NCBI GenBank assembly: GCA_023421505.1
Contig: JAEZTJ010000085.1
Coordinates: 1 to 62,868 of the forward strand
Length of the DNA stretch: 62,868 nt
DNA from: Bacillota bacterium
GTDB lineage: Bacteria; Bacillota; Clostridia; Lachnospirales; Lachnospiraceae
Direction: 5' to 3'
How positions within the stretch are numbered: the first letter of the stretch is position 1; every line of letters begins with the position of its first letter. The notes below the pieces were generated by a model. It ran no database searches and had not been told where the DNA came from. It worked only from the letters and a program-made list of their open reading frames with translations. This document shows positions 34,052 to 43,712 of the stretch, piece after piece. The position numbers and the translations under genes were made by a program.

Positions 34052-35070
34052 AGGCAGCAGTGTTAACAAAGGCAGGCAGTATAGAACTTAAAGAGGTTCC
34101 TATGGTATCGCTTCATAAGGATACCGAGGTTATTATAAAGGTGAAGGCTGTAGGAATTTGTGGAACGGATTTACATATTTTTAACGGAGAAAGAGCAGAT
34201 GTAAAATATCCTAGAATAATGGGGCATGAATTATCGGGTATCGTTGTGAAAAAAGGAGAACAGGCGAGACAATTCGATATCGGGGATCATGTGATATTTA
34301 ATCCGGTTATCGCCTGCCATCATTGCCCAGCCTGTGAAAAGGAGCATGAAAATGTCTGCAATGAGGTGAAATGCTTTGGCGTGCAGATGGATGGAGGTTA
34401 TCAGGAATATATCTCTGTTGAAGAAGCTTCGCTGTATCGGATACCAAAAAATATTCCATTTGAAACGGCAGCCCTTGGAGAGCCATTTTCTATTGCTGCC
34501 AATATTATGTCCAAGCTTCAGATAAAGGAAGGGGATAATGCGGTTATTATTGGTGCCGGCACGATCGGAATTGCGGTATTGAAGGCACTTAAAAAAGCAG
34601 GCGCCAGAGTAATGGCAACAGATATTTCAGATAAAAAGCTCGAAAATGCGGCCAGGTTTGGTGCCGATATTGTTATCAATACGGCGAGAGAGAATTTAAC
34701 CGAGCAGTCGGAGAAATTTTTTGAGAAGGGTATTGATATCATTATTGATGCGGTGGGAATCTCAGAAACCTTAAATAATGCGGTAAAAATTGCATCACCC
34801 TGTGCAAGTATCATTGTATTGGGCTTTGATAACCGCCCTCTAAACATAACGCCGGCTGATATTACAAAGAAGGAGCTGAAGTTTTTTGGCTCTCGAATGA
34901 ATAACAGAAAATTTCCGGAGGTTGTAAGATGGTTGGAGGAGAAGGTTATAACAGAGGATATGATAACGAAAACCTATAGCTTTGCAGATATTCAGAAGGC
35001 CTTTGAGGATACCCTGGCTCATGGTGATGAATGGATAAAAACGATGATTGTTATGGAGGAAGCAATATGA
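34048..35070 (+). CDS. Zinc-dependent polyol/threonine-type dehydrogenase
   Basis: A 340-residue medium-chain dehydrogenase. Catalytic zinc ligands lie in GICGTDLH and MGHELSG; the structural zinc cysteines in CHHCPACEKEHENVC; and a Rossmann NAD site in AVIIGAGTIGIAVLKAL. It probably oxidises a sugar alcohol or sugar acid hydroxyl as part of the locus. Translationally coupled at both ends (ATGA with the aldolase and with the SDR gene). Confidence 0.87.
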   Translation: MKAAVLTKAGSIELKEVPMVSLHKDTEVIIKVKAVGICGTDLHIFNGERADVKYPRIMGHELSGIVVKKGEQARQFDIGDHVIFNPVIACHHCPACEKEHENVCNEVKCFGVQMDGGYQEYISVEEASLYRIPKNIPFETAALGEPFSIAANIMSKLQIKEGDNAVIIGAGTIGIAVLKALKKAGARVMATDISDKKLENAARFGADIVINTARENLTEQSEKFFEKGIDIIIDAVGISETLNNAVKIASPCASIIVLGFDNRPLNITPADITKKELKFFGSRMNNRKFPEVVRWLEEKVITEDMITKTYSFADIQKAFEDTLAHGDEWIKTMIVMEEAI

Positions 35071-35822
35071 TAGAATTTAATTTAAGAGATAAAGTAGCAA
35101 TTGTAACCGGATCTTCGGGAGGAATCGGAAAAGCGATAGCGATCGGACTTGCAGAGGCAGGAGCGGATATCGTATGCGTGGCCAGAAGAAATTGTGCCGA
35201 TACGATCAGGGAGATAGAGCAGTTAGGCAGGAAGGCAATCAATATCTCGGCTGACTTAACAAAGCTAGATGCGGTAGAGGAGATAGTCAGTACTACTTTA
35301 CAGAAACTTGGAAAGATTAATATCCTAGTGAATGATGCGGGTACGATCCGTAGAGAGGATGCGTTGAATTTTACCGAAAAGGATTGGGATGATGTATTAA
35401 ATCTGAATCTGAAAACGCTGTTCTTTTTAAGCCAACGTGTGGCGAATGTATTTGTAGAACAGAAATCCGGAGGTAAAATTATAAATATTGCATCCATGTT
35501 ATCCTATCAAGGCGGGATCAGAGTAGTTTCCTATACTGCCTCCAAGAGTGGAGTTATGGGAATTACTAAAACGCTGGCGAATGAATGGGCAAAATACGGA
35601 ATTAATGTAAATGCAATAGCCCCGGGATATGTCTGTACGGATAATACGGAGGCACTCCGTAATGATGAAAAGCGCTATAAGGAAATTCTTTATAGGATTC
35701 CTGCCGGAAGATGGGCTGAACCGGAGGATATGAAGGGAACGGCGATATTCCTGGCAGGAGAAGCTTCAAATTATATTAATGGATGCACTATCCCCGTAGA
35801 CGGCGGATGGCTCGCCAGATAA
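35067..35822 (+). CDS. SDR oxidoreductase, KduD/gluconate 5-dehydrogenase-like
   Basis: A 251-residue short-chain dehydrogenase with the cofactor motif TGSSGGIGKAIA, NDAG, the catalytic serine in IASMLSYQGG and YTASKSG (Y-x3-K), plus PGYVCTDNT and a C-terminal VDGGWLAR. Start at ATG 35067 follows ATGGAGG and overlaps the previous stop. Closest functional guess is a 2-dehydro-3-deoxy-gluconate or gluconate 5-dehydrogenase, in keeping with sugar-acid catabolism. Confidence 0.88.
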   Translation: MIEFNLRDKVAIVTGSSGGIGKAIAIGLAEAGADIVCVARRNCADTIREIEQLGRKAINISADLTKLDAVEEIVSTTLQKLGKINILVNDAGTIRREDALNFTEKDWDDVLNLNLKTLFFLSQRVANVFVEQKSGGKIINIASMLSYQGGIRVVSYTASKSGVMGITKTLANEWAKYGINVNAIAPGYVCTDNTEALRNDEKRYKEILYRIPAGRWAEPEDMKGTAIFLAGEASNYINGCTIPVDGGWLAR

Positions 35823-35851
35823 GCAGCATAATAGAAAAATGGGGTAAAAAT

Positions 35852-37636
35852 ATGAAACGTTTATTAAGCTGGTTTAATAATCATACACTGCGGTTCAAAA
35901 TAGTCAATTCCTTATTAATATTGGTGCTACTATTGCAGTTTATAAACGGGATTATATTTTATTCCATTTTTGTTGATAAATCCGAAAAAAATATTATTGA
36001 ATCCAATATAGCGACGGTCAATCAGATGGCAACCAATATCAACCGTATTCTAAAGGATATTGTTACAGGGATGACGCCGGTTAAGATGGAGGTTACCAGC
36101 TATCAATATATTAATGACGGTAGTGAAAATAATTACGAATATGCGGCAATAAGTGTGGTATATCAAGAATTATTCGATCAGCTAATCAGCTATGGAGAAA
36201 ATTACCAGTACATTAACTCGATGTTTATACTGAGCAGCAATGGAAGAAATTATTATTACACGCTTTATGAGTATATGAAGATGAACGGAGATCCTTTATT
36301 CCAAAAAATAATAGAGGAGCATCAATTTACGGAGCAGTGCTATTGGGGGCCCATCGTCGATGAAACCTACTTCTTTACCAGAGGTGATAAAAGATTAATC
36401 AGTATTATTATGCCTGTTTATAGGTACAAACAGATCAAAAATTTATTGATAGTGAATCTGGATGCCGCCGAGCTTGAAAAATACTTAAAGTCAATGAGCG
36501 GCAAAAAAAATGCGGATAATCAAATTGTTGTTCAGGTCAGAGATGACGGGCTTTTAAGCTATGACGGGAATTATGAAAAAATTGCGGCAGAGGATGAATT
36601 GCAGGAGCTGTTCTCACGAAAGGAACGCTCAGAATCGGAAATTGGAACGAAATACAGTGTTATTACAAAAAAACTAAATATTAATAATTGGAAGCTGTCA
36701 ATGATCACACCCTTGACAAGTATACGAAGCATAACAAAGGACATGTCGCAGTTCGTGTCGATAATTTTCATATCCACAGGTATAGTAATGCTTACCGGAG
36801 TTTCGTTTATCATATTTACAATAACAAAGCCAATTCAAAAAATGACTGAAATAATGGAGGCCAATCGGCATTCACGGAGCATGAAATATCGCTTCTATGC
36901 AAAGTATAACGATGAGGTCGGAGTTCTTGCTAATACGTATAATCAGCTCATGGATGAAATAACAGAATTAATGGAGGAAATTAATAAGGAGCAGATTCAA
37001 AACAGGAAGAATTATTTTAATATGCTGCAGCTGCAGATTAAGCCGCACTTTCTATATAATACCCTGGAGGCCGTTAAATTTCTGATTGAGATGAACGATC
37101 CGAAAAGTGTTGAAATGATCACAATAATAGGTAAGTTCTATAAACTAAGCTTAAATGGCATTAATGACAAGGTAAAGGTGAAGGAGGAAATTGACCAGTT
37201 GACCTGTTATCTGCAAATACTTAAGATGCGTTACAGCACAAAGTATACCTATGAGATTGCTGTGCCTGATGAGGTTATGAATAATGAAATTATTAAATTC
37301 ACACTGCAGCCCCTGGTTGAAAATGCAATATATCATGGCATCAAGCAGCAGAGGAAAAAAGGAATTATCAAGGTAACGGGAGTAGAAGAGGAGGATGGTA
37401 TCGTAATTACTGTCTGGGATAACGGAGCAGGAATCGCACCTGAAAAACTGAAAGAAATTAAGGCTCAATTTGCAGCCTCCAAAAGAATTGAGGTAAAGGA
37501 TCATATCGGTATCATAAATGTTCATCAGAGATTACTGGTTCAATACGGAGAAGGATATGGACTGGAAATTGAAAGCGTGCAGGGCGAATATACAGAAGTT
37601 AGAGTGAAGCTTCCTTATTTGCGTGAGGCAGGATAG
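35852..37636 (+). CDS. YesM-type sensor histidine kinase
   Basis: A 594-residue two-helix membrane kinase. It has transmembrane helices near residues 17-40 (VNSLLILVLLLQFINGIIFYSI) and 300-325 (IIFISTGIVMLTGVSFIIF), an extracytoplasmic sensing region between, HAMP, then the His_kinase motif QIKPHFLYNTLEAVKF and an ATPase domain (QPLVENAIYHG, WDNGAGI). Start at 35852 behind GGGG. Forms a pair with the next gene; expected to sense the transported carbohydrate, possibly through the binding lipoprotein. Confidence 0.9.
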   Translation: MKRLLSWFNNHTLRFKIVNSLLILVLLLQFINGIIFYSIFVDKSEKNIIESNIATVNQMATNINRILKDIVTGMTPVKMEVTSYQYINDGSENNYEYAAISVVYQELFDQLISYGENYQYINSMFILSSNGRNYYYTLYEYMKMNGDPLFQKIIEEHQFTEQCYWGPIVDETYFFTRGDKRLISIIMPVYRYKQIKNLLIVNLDAAELEKYLKSMSGKKNADNQIVVQVRDDGLLSYDGNYEKIAAEDELQELFSRKERSESEIGTKYSVITKKLNINNWKLSMITPLTSIRSITKDMSQFVSIIFISTGIVMLTGVSFIIFTITKPIQKMTEIMEANRHSRSMKYRFYAKYNDEVGVLANTYNQLMDEITELMEEINKEQIQNRKNYFNMLQLQIKPHFLYNTLEAVKFLIEMNDPKSVEMITIIGKFYKLSLNGINDKVKVKEEIDQLTCYLQILKMRYSTKYTYEIAVPDEVMNNEIIKFTLQPLVENAIYHGIKQQRKKGIIKVTGVEEEDGIVITVWDNGAGIAPEKLKEIKAQFAASKRIEVKDHIGIINVHQRLLVQYGEGYGLEIESVQGEYTEVRVKLPYLREAG

Positions 37637-37652
37637 AGGGGGGATAGATTCT

Positions 37653-39251
37653 ATGTATAAGCTTTTGATAGTAGATGATGATGAAATTATATGCAAGGGA
37701 CTTGGAAGCTGTATTAACTGGCAAAGCTACGGCGTCGAGGTGATCGGGATGGTATATGACGGAGAGATGGCGCTGGAGGAGGTTAAAAAGCAGGAGCCGG
37801 ATATCGTTATCGTGGATATTAATATGCCTTTCATGGACGGAATTGAATTTTCCTGTATAGTCAGACAGGATTATCCGTGGATAAAAATCATTCTCCTTAC
37901 GGCCTATAAAGAATTTGAATACGCTCAGAAGGCAGTTCAGATGCAGGTGTTCGGGTATGTCACGAAACCATTTCATAACAATGAGATCATAGATATTGTG
38001 GTGAAGGCTGCCGAATCATTGGAGGAAGAGAGAAAATTTAAAAAAGAAGTAAAGAGAAATCTTCAGCTTATAAAGGAAAAGCATCTGGTAGACCTGGTTT
38101 TGTACGGAAAAGCAGAGGAGCTTGATACAGAGGTAGCTTTAGTAAAATCAGATAATTCCTATTTTCAGATTGCAGTATTTTATGTACAGTATTTTTACAG
38201 CGATGTGAATTCTGCTTCAGAAAGGCTGATTGATAAAGAAGTGGCATTCCATATGGCGATTAAGCAGATTAGAGAATATACCCAAAAGCATGAGAACCTG
38301 GGAACATTTTTCCAGAGTAACAGGATCACGGTATTATTTGAATATGAAAACAGAGGCGAAAACAATCTGCAGGAGCAAATAGCGGATATTATGGGCTTTA
38401 TAGTAGCTAATATGAATGCCTATATCATATGTGGAGTGGGCAGCGTATATCAGGGAATAAAGCGGATTCCATATACCTATGAAGAAGCAGGAAAGGTGAT
38501 AGAAAACCGCTATGAATACGGAAATCAAAGCATAATCTATTATAAGGATTTAAAAAGGGATAATGTAGAGCATTATCTTCATTTCAACGTATTGTCGGAC
38601 GCCATACAGGAAGCGATTAAGAAAAGGGATAGCAGGGAATTAAAAAGACAGCTGGAAAACCTTCTGCAGAAGATAGCACAAATACCGCAAATGAATGAAT
38701 CCTCACTTGCACTTCTGCTTATGGAGCTTTTGCTGCAGTCCTATAAAGCTTCGGAGAATGAAAATTTATACCAAAGTTTTTTTCAAAGCTCAGGCGGACT
38801 CTTAAGTGATATATTAAAAGCAAAAAACTTTCGCGAAATCAGTAAAATTGTATGGGATTATTTTAATATAATGTTCGTCTATCTGGAGGAAAGCAATACC
38901 TGTGAGGCAGAACGTCTGGTACATAAGGCCCTTGATTATATTAAGGATAAATATGCCGACCCAGAGCTGTGCTTTAAGGAGGTGGCGGATGAGGTGCATT
39001 TAAGCACAAGCTATCTAGGCGTGCTTATGAAAAAGTACGGTAATATTAATTATAATCAGTACTTAAACGAGGTTCGCATCGAAAATGCAAAAAAGCTGCT
39101 TGCTTCCTTGGATGTTAAAACGTATGAAGTGGCTTATTGTGTGGGATTTAATTCATCCCAATATTTTAGCAGTAGTTTCAAAAAAATAGTTGGGGTCACG
39201 CCAAAGGAATACAGAGAAAGATTTCTTATAAATAATGAAAAGGTTGTGTAA
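37653..39251 (+). CDS. YesN-type response regulator with AraC domain
   Basis: A 532-residue regulator. An amino-terminal receiver (LLIVDDDEIICKGLG ... VIVDINMPFMDGIEF, phospho-acceptor D near 57; TAYKEFEYAQKAV; YVTKPF), a long middle region and two AraC helix-turn-helices at the C terminus (ADEVHLSTSYLGVLMKKYG, VAYCVGFNSSQYFSSSFKKIVGVTPKEYRE). Start at 37653 after GAGGGGGG. Likely activates the transporter operon upstream. The last gene of this co-directional locus. Confidence 0.92.
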   Translation: MYKLLIVDDDEIICKGLGSCINWQSYGVEVIGMVYDGEMALEEVKKQEPDIVIVDINMPFMDGIEFSCIVRQDYPWIKIILLTAYKEFEYAQKAVQMQVFGYVTKPFHNNEIIDIVVKAAESLEEERKFKKEVKRNLQLIKEKHLVDLVLYGKAEELDTEVALVKSDNSYFQIAVFYVQYFYSDVNSASERLIDKEVAFHMAIKQIREYTQKHENLGTFFQSNRITVLFEYENRGENNLQEQIADIMGFIVANMNAYIICGVGSVYQGIKRIPYTYEEAGKVIENRYEYGNQSIIYYKDLKRDNVEHYLHFNVLSDAIQEAIKKRDSRELKRQLENLLQKIAQIPQMNESSLALLLMELLLQSYKASENENLYQSFFQSSGGLLSDILKAKNFREISKIVWDYFNIMFVYLEESNTCEAERLVHKALDYIKDKYADPELCFKEVADEVHLSTSYLGVLMKKYGNINYNQYLNEVRIENAKKLLASLDVKTYEVAYCVGFNSSQYFSSSFKKIVGVTPKEYRERFLINNEKVV

Positions 39252-39263
39252 TATACAGTGTCA

Positions 39264-39291
39264 AAAAAAGCCTAATCCTATAGGCTTTTTT
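39264..39291 (+). terminator. Terminator after the yesN-like gene
   Basis: AAAAGCCTA, loop ATCC, TATAGGCTTTTTT. Confidence 0.85.
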
Positions 39292-39537
39292 GCGTTATAA
39301 GAAACTTCTCATTAAGTAGGACTAGGGAACAAAAGTGGTCCGCTGGAAGCGGCTGTGTTGTTCGAAAAATTGCCGGAGCATTGGAGCATTGTAAGCGATC
39401 AGCTTACGGAGCATTTATAGAAAATGAGCATTAGGTTACGAAGAATAATGTATTAGATTATAGTACCAGACTTGAGGCAAAGTCACATAAACAGGCACAT
39501 AAACAGAGTTTAACAGTTTTTCATAATAATAAAAGTC

Positions 39538-39574
39538 CGCAACCCACTGGTTTTACTAGGGTTGCGGTTTTTTT
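39538..39574. terminator. Terminator next to the truncated tRNA-Leu
   Basis: CCGCAACCC ... GGGTTGCGG followed by TTTTTTT (plus) and preceded by an A run (minus). On the minus strand it lies just beyond the tRNA 3' fragment, where a tRNA terminator would be expected. Confidence 0.8.
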
Positions 39575-39580
39575 ACAGGA

Positions 39581-39634
39581 TGCAGTTGAGGGGACTTGAA
39601 CCCCTACCCGGAAACCCGGACTAGAACCTGAATC
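39581..39634 (-). pseudogene. tRNA-Leu 3' fragment (anticodon to acceptor end)
   Basis: On the minus strand the fragment begins at GATTCAGG (anticodon loop, CAG) and runs through a long variable arm (CCGGGTTTCCGGG), T-arm GGGGTTCAAGTCCCC and acceptor CAACTGCA. The 5' half is missing: no D-arm precedes it. The outer bases match the intact tRNA-Leu at 43713, but the variable arm differs, instead resembling that of the tRNA-Leu at 46806. Best read as the displaced host half at an integration site. Confidence 0.8.
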
Positions 39635-40703
39635 GTCATAGCATAATATTGGATATAACTGGTTGGTGATTTATAATGACACTTAGTGATTTTTAATATG
39701 TTCCATTACGAAGCAATGTTGAAAAAGCCTATAAAATAGCTATAGATCGGGTAGATGCTTGTCGTATAAGAATGCGTATAAATGGCGTTTTACGACAGAT
39801 TAAGCCATAGCAACAAGGTTTTATTTGATTCAGAGAAACATAAAAAGAAAAATCGAGTGGATAATACATTAGAGCATTAGCCACTATTATTATAACAAAA
39901 TAAAGTAAGTTATCTATCCAATGAGATTGCTGATAAACTGGTTTTGTTGGATGTCCCCTACATAGGTTCTGAAAAAGAGTGGTCGGTTGATGTATATAAT
40001 TATACTAAATTTCATGGTAAGATTGCCAGATATCTGTATGAAGCCGATTACTCTTTTCTATATTATTTCAGAAGTTCGGCTCCATAATCCAATATATCCT
40101 TATTACAGGATGCTAAGGAATTGTTATGAAAATGAAATAAGGGTAATGTTTCCTTAACAAGGGAGTTTACTTTAAAAAAATAAAACTGAAAAAGATACAA
40201 GGCTTATTAAAAGTAATCGATTATATCACGAGGAGTTGCAATTCCAGTCAACGAATTATGATCAGGATTTAATTTGATAGAAGCGAGTCGACGAATGGTA
40301 GAGTTATGCCGTTGCAAATGTCTGTGCCATTACTCATATTAAAAGATAGTATGAGAAATTCTTTAAATACTTCAGCATGATTTTAGCCCTTATCTGTTTC
40401 GGATTACGCTAACCCTAAAATATTGTGGTATATAATTGGTACTACTTAATTGATATAGCTTTCATATTTACAAGAGGATCAACACAGTCTTAAATAAAGA
40501 GGAGGACAAATAAACGGAGGAAATAAATAATGAAGCAGAACTTGGGATTAACAAAAAAGATTGTTGTAATATGGCTAAAATCGGGATAAAATTATCTTTG
40601 TTAATATAAAAAATTTACATAAAAATTTTTAGAATGTACGGTTATATGCATTGATAGAGTAAAAAAATTTTATATTTAATTACATGTAGAAAAAATATAT
40701 TAG
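39635..40703. other. Degraded coding remnants inside the tRNA islet
   Basis: Two short stretches read as protein-like but are broken by stops: about 39718-39808 (VEKAYKIAIDRVDACRIRMR...) and about 39910-40085 (SNEIADKLVLLDVPYIGSEK...). I recognise neither. A 19-codon frame with a good ribosome site (ATG 40530, MKQNLGLTKKIVVIWLKSG) looks like the start of a truncated gene. The last 100 bp are very AT-rich and probably hold the NACHT promoter. Confidence 0.4.
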
Positions 40704-40718
40704 ATGGAGATTAAAACA

Positions 40719-43589
40719 ATGTGGGGAGATATTATTTTAAGTTTGGTAACAAGTGTTGGAGAGGCAATAGTTACCAAGAAATTAGATGGAAAAAAATTAA
40801 AGAAATTTAATGATGAATTATATCGAAAAATTTATGAATTATTTACTTCTTTTGCTGACTCTTCTTTGGATTGTAGTGATTTTGGTAGATTAATAGAAAG
40901 TAATTCATTTTATGAGATGCTGCGAAATTATTTTTGTACATTAAAAGATGGTTCGAGCAAGGAGGAATATTTTAATAAACTAGAGAAATTTATAATTAAA
41001 GAGTGCATAACATGTAATCCCATTGAAGTAAGACAATTTGTTAAAAAAATAGAAGAGTTATATAATCAATTTTTGGATAAAGTAATTAATAATAGTGTTG
41101 AATTAAATGCGTTTTTTCAGTTAATTACAATTTCACATAGGGAAATAATAGGGAAAATTATAGAAAGCGAAGATAATATGATGAGATATATAAAATCTCT
41201 AAATAAGAAGTCAATAAATATTGTCGAGAGTGAAATTGAAAGTTATCATAATATATGTATTAGCGAGTATGGATTAATTAAGTTTTCTGGAATAGAAGGA
41301 GTCGAAAATAAAAAACCGCAAAATATTAATGAGTACTACGTTGAAAATACTTTTAGTTATTATTATAGAGAAATTTTAGATACCTATAAATGTGATAACA
41401 GTGAAATCGCGATACTGCGATTAAATGAATTTTTTAATTATAATAACAAAGTTATACTAATTGGAGGGGCAGGATTAGGCAAATCTACTACATTAAATTA
41501 TTTATTTTGTAATTATGAAATTCTTTTTGGGGTTAAAGCAGTAAAAATTAAAATTGATTTAAAAGAGTACGCAAAGGATATAGTAGAGGATAAAAGAGAT
41601 ATATTATGGTGCTTAAGCATTGAATTTTCAAAAAGAATATCAAAGAAAAAATATAAATTAGATGACATTGAAAATATATTAAGTTGTTACTTAGATGAAG
41701 GTAAATGTTTGATTATTCTTGATGCTTTAGATGAAATTCCATCACAGGCGATAAGAGATAAGGTTAGAGATGAGATTGCTAATTTTTCACAAGTATATTT
41801 TCATAATAGGTTAATAATTTCAACTCGTGAAGTTGGCTATCTAAAAAATAGATTTGATGATAGCTTTTTGCACATAAAAATTAATGATTTTGATGATGAT
41901 CAACTAAAAAAATATAGTTCTAATTGGTTTACTGCAAATTATAAAAAATCTGAATTTGAAGAATTTTGGGAAAAATTTAATTTGGAAATTGACCGCTCAA
42001 AATGTAGAGAAATAATACGAAATCCTATTGTATTAATATTGGCTCTAATTATTTTTGACATTGAAAAAAATCTTCCTAATAGAAGGGTTGATTTTTATAA
42101 AAAATGTATAAAAACTTTTTTAGAAGTTAGGGAAAATAGAAAGGCTGCGTTTATCATGGATCGTGACTTAAGGAATCTTTTAGGGGATGATTCAATAGTT
42201 CCAAAAGTTGCTTACTATAAATTTAATAAAGTAAAAGATGATATAGGATATCGATTTACAAATGAGGAATTCAAAGAAGCTATTATTAAGGCAATTGAAG
42301 TTGTTAATATAAGAAATTGGATTGATACAGTTAATCAATTTGCAAAATATATGATTGATAGGACTGAATTAATTAAAGAAATTGATGAGAATGTTTTGGA
42401 TTTTACACATAAAACGTTTTATGAATATTTTCTTGCAGTTTATTTTTCAAAAGAATATGATCATAATGATTTGATGGAATTATTACTAGAGTGGATTGGC
42501 GATTCTAATTATGATGAACTTGCTAGATTGATTGTTGAAGTAGTTATTGAGAAGAATGATTCAAACCAACATAAAAAACTGGTGAATTATTTATTTGAAA
42601 AAATCAATATGCTTAATACTTTAAATAAAAAGGAAAATGCAAAGGCAATTGATATTTTTTCAATTATATCCGATTTATATCGAAATGAGCAGTTGCTTGC
42701 TAAGTTTCATGAGCAGTATAATAAATGCATACTATATAATTCAAATTTGATTAATAGATTGAATAATAGATCAAGAATGAGGGAGAAGAAAGAGGTACTA
42801 TATGACAGTGCTGTTTTAGCTGAGATTTTTACTTGCATTATAAATGAAAATGAGGGAGAATTAAGTTTACTAATAGATGCGATGTACTATCTTGATGATG
42901 AATTTAGGGATGAAGTTGTTAGAAGAAGCAATAATCGTCTAGCTGAAGTAGCATTATTATTTGAGTGGGTAAGAAAATTCTGTAATAAAGAAATGAGAGA
43001 AAAGAGGGAAAAGCGAGAAAAATCTCAGGTTATAAGTATAGAATATTTAAAAAAGTATTTAATAAATGGCGGTAAGAATTTTCTTTTGACATTCCCATCT
43101 GTTTTTATATCATATGTGGATCTGATATGTTTGGACGATACAAAAGAAGTCAATCAAATATTATTTAACTATTCTTTTTCACCAAGCAATGTATTTAAAT
43201 ATTATACAAGTCCCAAAGTATTATATACCTTGATTAGTAATTCATTTAGTTCATGGAAGGAATTCTTGTTATTGCTAATATGTTTAATACAATGTGCAAA
43301 AGAATCTACAAATTTTCTTATAGGATTTGTTTTTGATGATATAAGGAGAGTAGAGGGTAAAGATGAAAACCTAGATAATCAATCGGATTATATTCACAAA
43401 ATAATGGAAATATGGAGTATGTTAAATAAAACTAATTGTTTCGAAGAATTTGTGACAATTATAGAATCACACGGGTTATTTAATGACAAATATTTAATAA
43501 TCTACAAACAATTATATGATGATTACCAACTTAGAGAAAAATCTCTACCCGATTATAGAATAAATAATTACTTTGATAGTTTAAAATAA
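40719..43589 (+). CDS. NACHT-domain STAND NTPase, likely defence protein
   Basis: A 956-residue protein. The amino-terminal 210 residues are helical and match the kind of NACHT-associated helical domain seen in bacterial NACHT proteins. Walker A GGAGLGKST lies near residue 249 and Walker B CLIILDALDEIP near 331-341, with a following STREVGYL sensor motif and a DFTHKTFYEYFLAVYF winged-helix end typical of NACHT. The C-terminal 400 residues are helical, of unknown fold. No separate effector domain is evident. Start at 40719 preferred (GGAG eight bases upstream) over ATG 40704. Known bacterial NACHT proteins block phage; role here inferred. Confidence 0.8.
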   Translation: MWGDIILSLVTSVGEAIVTKKLDGKKLKKFNDELYRKIYELFTSFADSSLDCSDFGRLIESNSFYEMLRNYFCTLKDGSSKEEYFNKLEKFIIKECITCNPIEVRQFVKKIEELYNQFLDKVINNSVELNAFFQLITISHREIIGKIIESEDNMMRYIKSLNKKSINIVESEIESYHNICISEYGLIKFSGIEGVENKKPQNINEYYVENTFSYYYREILDTYKCDNSEIAILRLNEFFNYNNKVILIGGAGLGKSTTLNYLFCNYEILFGVKAVKIKIDLKEYAKDIVEDKRDILWCLSIEFSKRISKKKYKLDDIENILSCYLDEGKCLIILDALDEIPSQAIRDKVRDEIANFSQVYFHNRLIISTREVGYLKNRFDDSFLHIKINDFDDDQLKKYSSNWFTANYKKSEFEEFWEKFNLEIDRSKCREIIRNPIVLILALIIFDIEKNLPNRRVDFYKKCIKTFLEVRENRKAAFIMDRDLRNLLGDDSIVPKVAYYKFNKVKDDIGYRFTNEEFKEAIIKAIEVVNIRNWIDTVNQFAKYMIDRTELIKEIDENVLDFTHKTFYEYFLAVYFSKEYDHNDLMELLLEWIGDSNYDELARLIVEVVIEKNDSNQHKKLVNYLFEKINMLNTLNKKENAKAIDIFSIISDLYRNEQLLAKFHEQYNKCILYNSNLINRLNNRSRMREKKEVLYDSAVLAEIFTCIINENEGELSLLIDAMYYLDDEFRDEVVRRSNNRLAEVALLFEWVRKFCNKEMREKREKREKSQVISIEYLKKYLINGGKNFLLTFPSVFISYVDLICLDDTKEVNQILFNYSFSPSNVFKYYTSPKVLYTLISNSFSSWKEFLLLLICLIQCAKESTNFLIGFVFDDIRRVEGKDENLDNQSDYIHKIMEIWSMLNKTNCFEEFVTIIESHGLFNDKYLIIYKQLYDDYQLREKSLPDYRINNYFDSLK

Positions 43590-43670
43590 AAGTCGTCATT
43601 TCGTCAGATTTTTGACAGATGTTTAGTAGGTATAAGAAGATGGAGTCCTAGTGTGGAATTATCAAAAAGG

Positions 43671-43707
43671 AAAAAGACTTGTAAACAGTAAGTTTACAAG
43701 TCTTTTT
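43671..43707. terminator. Bidirectional terminator between NACHT gene and tRNA-Leu
   Basis: AAAAAGACTTGTAAAC, loop AGTAA, GTTTACAAGTCTTTTT; near-perfect stem with T runs on both strands. Confidence 0.85.
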
Positions 43708-43712
43708 AAGGA

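Noticed and set aside
38814..39251. Chemoreceptor-like or toxin genes antisense to the response regulator
   Set aside because: Antisense frames over a clear AraC-type domain; only the plus-strand protein shows conserved motifs.
39735..40085. Tyrosine integrase of the tRNA islet
   Set aside because: The remnants show no R...HxxR...Y pattern in any frame, so I cannot call an integrase.
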